Part shown: positions 57,370-64,000 of the stretch, piece after piece
Layout: every line of letters starts with the position of its first letter
How positions within the stretch are numbered: position 1 is the first letter of the stretch
Assembly (NCBI RefSeq): GCF_006874475.1
Contig: NZ_VIRM01000004.1
Location: 62,001-126,000 of the forward strand
DNA: 64,000 nucleotides
Reading direction: 5' to 3'
Origin: Microbispora hainanensis
GTDB lineage: Bacteria > Actinomycetota > Actinomycetes > Streptosporangiales > Streptosporangiaceae
Notes under the pieces: generated by a model
Told to the model about the DNA's origin: nothing
Database searches by the model: none
What the model saw: only the letters and a program-made list of their open reading frames with translations
Translations under genes and position numbers: made by a program

Positions 57370-57393
57370 AGATCGAACCGATCGGTACGATCT
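57370..57393. promoter_or_regulatory. 24-bp near-perfect palindrome upstream of the hydrolase
   Basis: The arms AGATCG and CGATCT flank the perfect core ACCGATCGGT; only one base pair of the dyad is unmatched. It spans the region just upstream of the start codon, so a bound repressor would block transcription. Its size resembles TetR-family operators. Confidence 0.65.
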
Positions 57394-57450
57394 AAGGCTA
57401 GCGGATCCGTCCGCGCCGGCCGCCGGGCGGGGCGATGACGGAAGGAGCCG

Positions 57451-59226
57451 TCACGCGGGCTCCATCGTGAGGACGCGCCCCGCGGGCTCGCGGGTGTGGA
57501 TCCACGCGGGCAGCGCGGTCAACCCCGCGACGGCCAGCAGGATGGCGAGCGCGGCGGTCAGCAACCATGTGCCCGGGGGAGTGACCGACGTGGCGAAGAA
57601 CCAGTACAGGCCGAGCCCGACCGGAACGCCGGCCGCCACCCCGGGCACGGCGGGCAGGAGTTGCGTGACGCAGTGCGCCGCGACGATCTGGCCCGGGGTG
57701 GCGCCGAGCGTACGGGTGATGGTCAGGGCGCGCCGGGCCTGCACGGCGGTGCCCCAGCTGAGGAGCACGGTGTTGAGCGTGGACAGCGCCACCAGCGCGA
57801 AGGTGACGGCGAGCAGCACCTGACCGGTCTGGTCCGTCCGCACTTCGAGGGGGCCGAACCGCCTGACCGCGGGGGTCGCGTCGAGCTCTGCGTGGAAGGT
57901 GAGCAGCGCGGTGACCATGACGGTGGTGGCGGCCGTGCCGGCGGAGGCCAGGACGGCGCGGCCGGGCCGGCGGGCGAGCAGCCGCACGCCGACCAGCAGC
58001 GAGGTCGGCAGGTAGGCCGTCACGGCGTTCAGGCGCGGACGGCGCGTGAGCGTGTGCGCCGGGTCGGCCAGGGTCTGGACGGTGCTGCCCCGCGCGGCGC
58101 GTACGGCGGGGCCGAGCGCACCGGTCACGGCGACCACGACGGCGAGGAAGACCGCGGCGAAGACGGTGACGGAGTCCGGAGGGCCGGCGGTGTCGAGCAG
58201 CCCGGCGCTGGGATCGATCAGGTGGGGCGCGGCCAGCGTCCCGGCGGCCAGTCCGAGCGCGGTGGACAGGAAGGTCAGCAGCAGGTGCGGCGCCAGCAGG
58301 ACGGCGGTGACGGTGCCGGGGCCGGCGCCGACGGCCTTGAGCAGCGCGGCACGCCGGGTGTCACGGGCGGCGCGCGCGGTGGCGAGCGCGGCGAGGGTGA
58401 CGAGCGCGGCCGCGGCGAGCAGCCAGCCGCCCACGACCAGGGCGGGCTGCATGTTCCTGATCATGACCGTGTCCGTGCGGAGGACGGTCTGCCAGTTGTG
58501 GGTGTTCACCCAGGAGTCGCCCCTGCGGTCGTCGGTGAACACGGTGTGACTCCACCGGCCGGGATCCGTCGGGTCGGTCAGCTTGAGATGGATCAGGTGG
58601 ACACCGGCGGTGTGGCCCGCCGCCGCGCGGGCGTCGGCGGTGGTGAGCCAGACCCTGCCGCCGTAGTCGGATGGCCCGGGCCCCTGGGCCCAGTCGCTCC
58701 ACGGATACACCGGGGTGGATGCGCTGATCGCGATCCCGACGACCGGATAGCCGCGTTTGCGGATGGTGACGCTGTCGCCGACGCGCACGCCGAGCGCCTG
58801 CGCGAATCCGCGCTCGATCACCGCGCCGCCGGGACGCACCCAGGTGCCGGAGGTCACCAGCGGCCGGTCCAGCTCGGACGGGGCGCTGTCCCGCCCCTCG
58901 ACCGAGGAACGCGCGCTCTGGCCGTGCGTCCGGATGACGGTGTCGAACGCGAAGATCGGCTCGGCCTGCGCGGCCACGCCGGGCGTGTCCGCGAGGCGTC
59001 CGGCCAGGCCGGACGGATCCCTGTCCGTCGTGATGGCGGTGATGTCGGGGCCGGCGGTGGCCTCGCGGGTCTTCACGTACGCCGTGGCCAGGGCGGTGCG
59101 GGCCGTCAGCCCGAGGGTCAGGGAGGCGATGGCGAGGGTGACGGCGACCAGGAACACGAGGGCCTCGGCGGGGTGGCGGCGCACGTCGTGCAGGATCAGG
59201 CGCCAGGTCAGCAGCAGGTGTCCCAT
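57451..59226 (-). CDS. ABC transporter permease, FtsX-like (MacB type)
   Basis: This 591-residue membrane protein has an N-terminal helix (residues 20-42), a large extracytoplasmic MacB-core-like region (residues 45-265, including GRVWLTTADARAAAGHT), and two FtsX-type helix groups (near 270-400 and 425-570). It follows the ATPase gene by 2 bp and completes an exporter whose cargo may be a lipid, peptide or drug. The frame starts at a clear ATG. PadR control of the operon is expected. Confidence 0.9.
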   Translation of the reverse strand: MGHLLLTWRLILHDVRRHPAEALVFLVAVTLAIASLTLGLTARTALATAYVKTREATAGPDITAITTDRDPSGLAGRLADTPGVAAQAEPIFAFDTVIRTHGQSARSSVEGRDSAPSELDRPLVTSGTWVRPGGAVIERGFAQALGVRVGDSVTIRKRGYPVVGIAISASTPVYPWSDWAQGPGPSDYGGRVWLTTADARAAAGHTAGVHLIHLKLTDPTDPGRWSHTVFTDDRRGDSWVNTHNWQTVLRTDTVMIRNMQPALVVGGWLLAAAALVTLAALATARAARDTRRAALLKAVGAGPGTVTAVLLAPHLLLTFLSTALGLAAGTLAAPHLIDPSAGLLDTAGPPDSVTVFAAVFLAVVVAVTGALGPAVRAARGSTVQTLADPAHTLTRRPRLNAVTAYLPTSLLVGVRLLARRPGRAVLASAGTAATTVMVTALLTFHAELDATPAVRRFGPLEVRTDQTGQVLLAVTFALVALSTLNTVLLSWGTAVQARRALTITRTLGATPGQIVAAHCVTQLLPAVPGVAAGVPVGLGLYWFFATSVTPPGTWLLTAALAILLAVAGLTALPAWIHTREPAGRVLTMEPA

Positions 59227-59228
59227 GC

Positions 59229-60125
59229 TCAGTCCTCCCAGCGCAGCAGCGCGCCGAGACCTGTGCCACTGAACCCCGTGCCACCGTCATGGCTGAGCCC
59301 TGTGCCGCCGTCGTGGCCGTGTCGCATGCCGCGGCCGTCGCCGTCCAGGCGGGTGTCGTCCGCCAGCGTCCCGTCCCGCATGGAGATCACGCGGTCCGCG
59401 GCGGCGGCGACGCGCTCGTCATGGGTGACCATGACCAGGGTCTGGCCGGCGGCGCGCAGCTCGTCGAAGAGCCGGAGGATGTCGTGGGTCGCGGCGCTGT
59501 CGAGGTTGCCGGTGGGCTCGTCGGCGAGGACGACCAGCGGGTCGTTGGCCAGGGCGCGGGCGACGGCGACCCGCTGCCGCTGCCCGCCGGAGAGCTCGGA
59601 CGGCAGATGCCGGGCGCGGCCGGCGAGCCCGACCTGCTGCAGCAGTTCCCCGGCGCGGCGGCGGGCGGCCCGCGGCGAGGCGCCGGCGAGCAGCGCGGGC
59701 AGCTCGACGTTCTGCGCCGCGCTCAGCTCGTACATCAGGTGGTAGGCCTGGAAGACGAACCCCACGGATCGGCGCCGCAGCCGGGCCAGCGCCCGTTCGC
59801 CGAGGTGGTCGATGCGCATGCCGCCGAGCCACACCTCGCCCTCGGTGGGCCGGTCGAGCCCGCCGAGGAGCTGGAGCAGCGTGGACTTGCCGCAGCCGCT
59901 GGGCCCGGTCACGGCGAGCGTCTGCCCGGCGGGAACGTCGAGATCGACCCCGTCGACGGCCCACACCATGCTCTCGTCCTGCCCGTACACGCGGGTCAGG
60001 CCGACCGCCCGCAGCGCCGGCCCGGGGGCCTCGGCGGGCCGGCGGCCGTACGGTCCCGGGCGCGGGCTGTCGTCCGTGTCACTTCGCGACGACCGGCCCC
60101 TGACCCTCGGAACGACTGTTCTCAT
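59229..60125 (-). CDS. ABC transporter ATP-binding protein (MacB/LolD-like)
   Basis: This 298-residue ATPase has Walker A GPSGCGKSTLL near residue 77, FVFQAYHLMYELSA, the ABC signature LSGGQRQRVAVARAL near 175, and Walker B LVVLADEPTGNLDS near 195, which is typical of the MacB/LolD group. The extra C-terminal segment is glycine-rich with a repeated H-D-G-G-T-G motif. GGAGGAAACGG lies before the ATG. It overlaps the PadR gene by 4 bases and energises the FtsX-like permease downstream. Confidence 0.93.
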   Translation of the reverse strand: MRTVVPRVRGRSSRSDTDDSPRPGPYGRRPAEAPGPALRAVGLTRVYGQDESMVWAVDGVDLDVPAGQTLAVTGPSGCGKSTLLQLLGGLDRPTEGEVWLGGMRIDHLGERALARLRRRSVGFVFQAYHLMYELSAAQNVELPALLAGASPRAARRRAGELLQQVGLAGRARHLPSELSGGQRQRVAVARALANDPLVVLADEPTGNLDSAATHDILRLFDELRAAGQTLVMVTHDERVAAAADRVISMRDGTLADDTRLDGDGRGMRHGHDGGTGLSHDGGTGFSGTGLGALLRWED

Positions 60126-60658
60126 CCGTTTCCTCCGCCTTCCCCGCGCCGGGCGGACCAGGCCCGCTCGCACGCCTCCAACCAGCGCAGATCGGCCTGC
60201 AACCGGAGCGCGATGCCCTCCAGAAGCAGCCCGGCCTCCGAATCCGTGTCGTGAGCGAGGGCGGCGCGCTGGGCCTCGGCGAGGCTGCGCATCAGCTCCC
60301 GCCGCCGCGCGTCCACGAGCGCGACCGGGTCGGCCAGACCCGACTCCCCAGCGGCCACCAGCTTCAGATGGAACTCCGTCACGTCCGCTCTGGGCCCGGC
60401 GCTCTCGGCCATCCACGCGGCCACCCGCTCCTGCCCGGCCGCGGTCAGCGCGTACACCTTGCGCCGCGGGCCGCGCACCGGCGCGTCCTCGCGCTCCTGG
60501 ACGACCAGGCCCGCCTTCTCCAGCCGCGTGAGCGTCACATAGATCTGGCCCGCGTTGAGCGTGTCTCCCAGCGGTCCGAGCGCGGCCGCCAGCCGCTGGC
60601 GCAGGTCGTAGCCGTGCGACGGCTCCTTCGTCAGCAGCGCCAGCACCACGTCCTGCAC
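60122..60658 (-). CDS. PadR-family transcriptional regulator
   Basis: This 178-residue PadR-type winged-helix regulator opens with VQDVVLALLTKEPSHGYDLRQRL, continues with NAGQIYVTLTRLEKAGLV, and ends with a helical dimerisation tail. PadR proteins repress adjacent drug exporters, here the ABC genes in the same operon. The GTG at 60658 is preceded by AGGAGGGTGG, which decides the start over a longer upstream frame. The short AT-rich stretch 60680-60710 upstream is the likely promoter and operator. Confidence 0.93.
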   Translation of the reverse strand: MQDVVLALLTKEPSHGYDLRQRLAAALGPLGDTLNAGQIYVTLTRLEKAGLVVQEREDAPVRGPRRKVYALTAAGQERVAAWMAESAGPRADVTEFHLKLVAAGESGLADPVALVDARRRELMRSLAEAQRAALAHDTDSEAGLLLEGIALRLQADLRWLEACERAWSARRGEGGGNG

Positions 60659-60769
60659 GGACCACCCTCCTCTGCGACCCCTCAATAGATAGCGGTTAGC
60701 CAAAAGGGCGTCAACCGGCCCGTGCACCCGCACCTCGGCTGCGGGACGGACGGGAGCGGACGGGACCCT

Positions 60770-61310
60770 CGGCGAGGGGGCGCCGCTCGCGGCCCTCGTC
60801 GCCGCCGGCCTTGCCTACGCGGCCCTCGTCGCCGCGGGCCTTGCCTACGCGAGCCTTGCCTACGCGCCCGGCGCGGCGCCGGGGCGCGGCGCCGGGGCGG
60901 CCTGCTGCGCGAGGCCGAATAGCGTGCCCGCGCCGCGGAGGAGCGCCTGAGCGTGGCGCGCGAGGTGCACGACACCGACGAGCACGTCTTCGCCGCGCTG
61001 CGCGCCGGAGCCGGTGGCTTCCTGACCAGGGACGTCGCCGGCCGGGCTGCGCTGCGGAGTGGCCGCCGTGGCGCCGTGGCCGCCGGGGACGCGTTCCTGT
61101 CCCCCCGAGGTCACCCGCCGCGTCATCGAGCGGTTCGCCCGGCGACAGGACCTCGCGCCCGACGCTGGGGAGCGGCTGGCCGCCCTCACCACCCGCGAGC
61201 TGGAGGTCGTGCGGCTCGTCGCGCTCGGCCTGTCCAACGGCGAGATCGCCGAGCGCCTGGCCATCAGCCCGCTGACCGCCAAGACCCACGTCGCCAGGCC
61301 CCCCGCAGCC
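60770..61310 (+). pseudogene. Collapsed two-component system: DesK-type kinase fused to NarL-type regulator, degenerate
   Basis: Segments of two different proteins are joined. Near 60780-60863 an alanine-rich repeated membrane-like stretch appears. At 60923-60970 the frame reads RARAAEERLSVAREVHDT, the start of a HisKA_3 dimerisation helix, after an in-frame TAG at 60920. Directly afterward comes DEHVFAALRAGAGGFLTRD, the end of a NarL receiver domain, so the kinase core and the receiver start have been lost, perhaps by deletion at GACACCGAC. A C-run at 61101-61106 then shifts the frame, and the LuxR-type helix continues as TTRELEVVRLVALGLSNGE in another frame. It stops after KTHV near 61291. 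No functional product is expected. Confidence 0.72.
60789..60863 (+). repeat. Two 30-bp tandem units plus a partial copy
   Basis: Units at 60789-60818 and 60819-60848 (GCGGCCCTCGTCGCCGC-type, ending CTTGCCTAC) are followed by a partial 15-bp unit to 60863. They encode L-A-Y-A-type hydrophobic repeats in the kinase remnant. Confidence 0.9.
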
Positions 61311-61408
61311 CTCATCTGTGATCCCAGGAGATTCTTAGTTGATCTTGCATCGTCCTCAGGGAAGCGAGAAAATTAATACAAGTTTTCGAATCCATGGATG
61401 GAGGTGTG
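61311..61408 (+). promoter_or_regulatory. AT-rich leader of the DUF222/HNH gene
   Basis: This segment has distinctly lower GC (for example TTAATACAAGTTTTCG near 61373-61388) than its neighbours. It joins the end of the response-regulator remnant to the DUF222 start and may be a boundary of an inserted element as well as a promoter. Confidence 0.45.
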
Positions 61409-63916
61409 ATGGATCTGTTCGACATCGATCCTGAGCACCTTCGTCATTCGAACGATGGCGACGGTGAGTGGTGGGACCGTCTGATCGCCAATTCCCCGCT
61501 GTGGTCGTCCGACGGCTCATCCGCCCGCGACCCCTTCCCGATCATCGGCTTCGAGCCGCCGCAGAACGCGAGCCAGCACGCCAGCACATCCGCCGGCGAC
61601 GGTGCGTCCAGTAGTGGGAGCACAGCCGGCCCGGGCGCGGACACCGCTGGCAGGCTTGCCGACGACACAGAGGCCGACGGCACGGCCGACGGCACGGATA
61701 CCGCGTGTGGGACTGCCCCTGGTGCAGACGGCGCTGGCGCGGATGCCACGCGTGGGGGTGCCGATAGCGCGGAATCTGGCGCGGGTGCCTCCGGCGTGGG
61801 TGGCCGTGGTCGCGGCCGTGCACGGTCGTCGTGGGTGGTGGTGGGGTGTGTTCGTGAGGTGGCGCAGGAGCTGGCGCTGGCGCCGCTTCCCGATGACGTG
61901 GACGTCTGCCTTGCTGAGGCGGAGGAGTTGCTGTTCGCCCGTGATCGGATCACGTGTGCGCTGGCCGACCGCGTAGGCCGGGTGCATGCGACCGGTCAGG
62001 CCAAGCAGCATGGGCATGCCTCCACCCGCTCCTGGCTGCGTACCGCCGCCGGGATGACGGTGGGCGGTGCGGGCCGCCTGCTCATGCTGGGGGCGGAGCT
62101 GCCGCGGCTACCGGTGGTGCGGGAGAAGTTCGCCGTGGGTGAGTTGGCGGCGGGGGTGGTGGAGGCCATCTGCGCCGCTGTCGCCGGGCTGACCGATGAG
62201 CAGGCCGGGTTGGCGGAGCCGATTTTGGTGGAGCTGGCGGGCAAGGCGGGGGCGGCGGAGGTGGCCAAGGCCGGTCGCCATTTGCGGGCGGTGCTCGACC
62301 CCGACGGCGAAGAACGCGATGAGCAGGCCGATTACGGGCGGCGGTTCCTGCGGGTCCGCCCGGGCAAGGGCGGCGGCGTGGAAGGGGAGTTCTACATTCC
62401 CCGTGAGCCCGGCGCCCGCCTGATGACCCTGTTGCAGGAGTACGCCAAGAAGAAGGCCGACGGCGATGACCGCACGCTGACGGAGCGCCAGGCGGACGCG
62501 CTCATCGCCGCGCTGCTGGAGCAGAAGATCGTCACCGAACTCCTCGTCGTGGTCAGCGCCGAATCCCTCCCCACCGACCCCGAAAACCCCGACCCAGCCA
62601 CCGAAGACCCCGACGACCCCGCCGCCGACAACACCGGCAACCCTGCGCCCGCCGAAGCCGACGACCTCGACACTGCCGAGGCCGAGGCAGGTGCCGGTGC
62701 GGGGAGCGATGCCGACGGAGCTGTAGACGGCGGTGGTGGGGGCGCCGAGGGCGTCTGCGATATCGCAGAGGGCGACGTCAGCGGCGTCGGCACGGCCGAG
62801 GCCGACCCCGCCGCCGACCCCGCCGACAGCGCTGGTGATCGGGCCGAGATGGGCCACCTGGGCGACCTCAGCGACCTGGGCAGCACCGACGCCGCCACCG
62901 CCCCTGCCACCGGCTCCGGCGACGCCACGCCCGGACTTCCCGACGAGGAGTCTCGCGGCTGCGGGGTCGGTGAGCGCGGGGTCGGTGAGCGGCGGCCCGG
63001 CGAGCAGCGGCCCGGCGAGTGCGCGCCGCGCGACACCGCAAGCACCGCCTCCCCCGAGGTCGACGACGCCGGGGGCGACCACACCGTGAACACCAGCTCT
63101 GCCGAGGGCGACGAGAGCGCGTCCGCCAAGGACGGAGACGGCGAGCGTGCCCCGGCCCAGTCTGGAGCAACCTACGCCACGCGGCGCGCGTCAGCATGGC
63201 CGGCCGACGGTGGCGGGCATTCGCACACAGCCCCTTCGGACACAGCCCTTTCGGACGTGGCCCCTTCGGACACAGCACCTTCGGACGCGACGGCTTCGGA
63301 CGCACAACCATCGCAGGCAGCGCCTTCGGAGGCGGCGCGGCCGGATCCTCCTCCCGAGGACCCCTCCGCACGTCACACCCACGCCGGGCCTCGGCCTGCG
63401 GGGGACTGCCGGCATGGACAGTGCACGCCCGAGACGTCACCGGGTGCGTCGGCGGGCACGATGCCCGGGGCGTCGCTCGGGACGGCATTGGGGGCGTCGT
63501 TGGGGATGGTGCCGGGGTTGTTGCTGGCGACCGGGCAGGTGCTGCCCCTCTCCAGCGTGCACCGCCTCGCCCGCACCAGCACATTGGTGCGGATCGTCAT
63601 GAACGCCGACGGGCAGGTGCTCGACATGGGCCGAAAAGTCCGCCTGGCCACCCCCGCCCAAAGACGGGCCATCTTCGCCCGGTACGCCACCTGCTGGATC
63701 GACGGCTGCCCCCTGCCCGCGACCATGTGCCAGATCGACCACGCCGACAACTGGAGCACCGGCGGCCTCACCGACCTGAAGCTCCTCGGACCGGCCTGCC
63801 AGTTCCACAACCGGGACCGCTACCAGCACCCCGAGCGCTACACCCGCCGCAAAGAAGGCACCGACCGCTGGGCCTTCACCTACCACCGGATTGGGAGCAG
63901 GCGGCTGCGGGAGTGA
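61409..63916 (+). CDS. DUF222 / HNH endonuclease, 13E12 repeat-family protein
   Basis: This 835-residue protein has an N-terminal DUF222 region (residues 150-400; DDVDVCLAEAEELLFARDRI, TRSWLRTAAGMTVG, GRRFLRVRPGKGGGVEGEFYIP) and a C-terminal HNH endonuclease motif (CWIDGCPLPATMCQIDHADNW; GGLTDLKLLGPACQFHN). These are separated by about 300 residues of low-complexity Asp/Ala/Ser/Pro sequence including P-S-D-T-A repeats. HNH members of the 13E12 repeat group are abundant in actinomycetes and associated with repeated, possibly mobile DNA. Family HNH proteins nick DNA; the target is unknown. A second low-complexity stretch lies at residues 55-145. GGAGGTGTG precedes the ATG at 61409. A short AT-rich patch (61320-61400) lies upstream, next to a broken regulator gene. 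Confidence 0.88.
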   Translation: MDLFDIDPEHLRHSNDGDGEWWDRLIANSPLWSSDGSSARDPFPIIGFEPPQNASQHASTSAGDGASSSGSTAGPGADTAGRLADDTEADGTADGTDTACGTAPGADGAGADATRGGADSAESGAGASGVGGRGRGRARSSWVVVGCVREVAQELALAPLPDDVDVCLAEAEELLFARDRITCALADRVGRVHATGQAKQHGHASTRSWLRTAAGMTVGGAGRLLMLGAELPRLPVVREKFAVGELAAGVVEAICAAVAGLTDEQAGLAEPILVELAGKAGAAEVAKAGRHLRAVLDPDGEERDEQADYGRRFLRVRPGKGGGVEGEFYIPREPGARLMTLLQEYAKKKADGDDRTLTERQADALIAALLEQKIVTELLVVVSAESLPTDPENPDPATEDPDDPAADNTGNPAPAEADDLDTAEAEAGAGAGSDADGAVDGGGGGAEGVCDIAEGDVSGVGTAEADPAADPADSAGDRAEMGHLGDLSDLGSTDAATAPATGSGDATPGLPDEESRGCGVGERGVGERRPGEQRPGECAPRDTASTASPEVDDAGGDHTVNTSSAEGDESASAKDGDGERAPAQSGATYATRRASAWPADGGGHSHTAPSDTALSDVAPSDTAPSDATASDAQPSQAAPSEAARPDPPPEDPSARHTHAGPRPAGDCRHGQCTPETSPGASAGTMPGASLGTALGASLGMVPGLLLATGQVLPLSSVHRLARTSTLVRIVMNADGQVLDMGRKVRLATPAQRRAIFARYATCWIDGCPLPATMCQIDHADNWSTGGLTDLKLLGPACQFHNRDRYQHPERYTRRKEGTDRWAFTYHRIGSRRLRE
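63233..63337 (+). repeat. Seven degenerate 15-bp units in the DUF222/HNH linker
   Basis: CCTTCGGACACAGCC-type units begin at 63233 and continue every 15 bp to 63337. They encode P-S-D-T-A-type repeats in the variable linker. Confidence 0.85.
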
Positions 63917-64000
63917 GGGAGGGGCGACGCGCGGACAGGACCGGGCGACTGCGGGAGTGAGGCGGGAGGCAAAGTGGGCGACGCGCAGGCCGGCCGGGCG

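Noticed and set aside
57496-59745. A plus-strand open frame of 749 codons across the ABC exporter genes
   Set aside because: It is Gly/Gln/Arg-rich low-complexity sequence opposite well-supported permease and ATPase genes.
63917-64000. Possible gene start at the right edge
   Set aside because: Only 84 bp remain after the HNH stop, and no start with a ribosome site or homology is visible.

Overview
The window is GC-rich DNA with GTG and TTG starts, closely packed genes and hairpin terminators without T-tracts. Several families are typical of actinomycetes: paired DUF574 methyltransferase and XRE genes, LuxR-type LAL regulators, CBM2 and ricin-type carbohydrate modules, and MsiK-dependent sugar ABC operons that lack their own ATPase. 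The content fits a soil actinomycete, probably of the Streptosporangiales; that placement is an inference. I found no tRNA, rRNA or CRISPR array.

Layout. (1) 1-4610: a Dpp-type ABC importer (minus strand, cut by the left edge) diverges from an SsuD-like flavin monooxygenase, suggesting uptake and desulfonation of an organosulfur compound. (2) 4700-10800: two DUF574 methyltransferases, a broken XRE regulator, PolX, a lipoprotein esterase and a GNAT. (3) 10800-20600: a plant-biomass island with a GH10 xylanase carrying a ricin module and two secreted PQQ sugar dehydrogenases carrying CBM2. GAAA-N-TTTC palindromes sit upstream of all three. A radical SAM/B12 protein, an aldo/keto reductase, a cupin and a thioesterase lie between. 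(4) 20600-27630: GNAT, glutamate dehydrogenase, an MFS exporter divergent from an XRE/MmyB regulator, small genes, a broken GNAT and a CbiX-like protein. (5) 27720-39473: a compact LacI-headed operon with a CUT1 sugar transporter, four different ADP-ribosylglycohydrolase-family proteins, a PfkB (ribokinase-type) kinase, a CaiB CoA-transferase and an HpcH/HpaI-type CoA-ester lyase. It reads as a complete uptake, deglycosylation, sugar-phosphorylation and acid-breakdown route for a ribosylated or ADP-ribosyl-like compound, and is the most interesting part of the window. (6) 39500-43800: a secreted VWA protein, a methyltransferase, and a frameshifted enoyl-CoA hydratase divergent from an HxlR regulator. 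(7) 44136-47923: a taurine/sulfonate ABC operon ending in a TauD dioxygenase, the second sulfur-scavenging module. (8) 47955-57357: a LAL regulator, two adjacent histidine kinases with no response regulator, TetR, a saccharopine-dehydrogenase-like enzyme and an alpha/beta hydrolase. (9) 57451-60658: PadR plus a MacB/FtsX-like exporter. (10) 60770-64000: a collapsed two-component remnant followed by a DUF222/HNH (13E12-type) gene.

Two window-wide traits stand out. Near-perfect short tandem duplications (11-30 bp, mostly multiples of three) occur at more than a dozen places, in and beside genes. Several genes are decayed by internal deletion or frameshift: XRE at 5793, GNAT at 26229, enoyl-CoA hydratase at 42624, and the kinase/regulator fusion at 60770.
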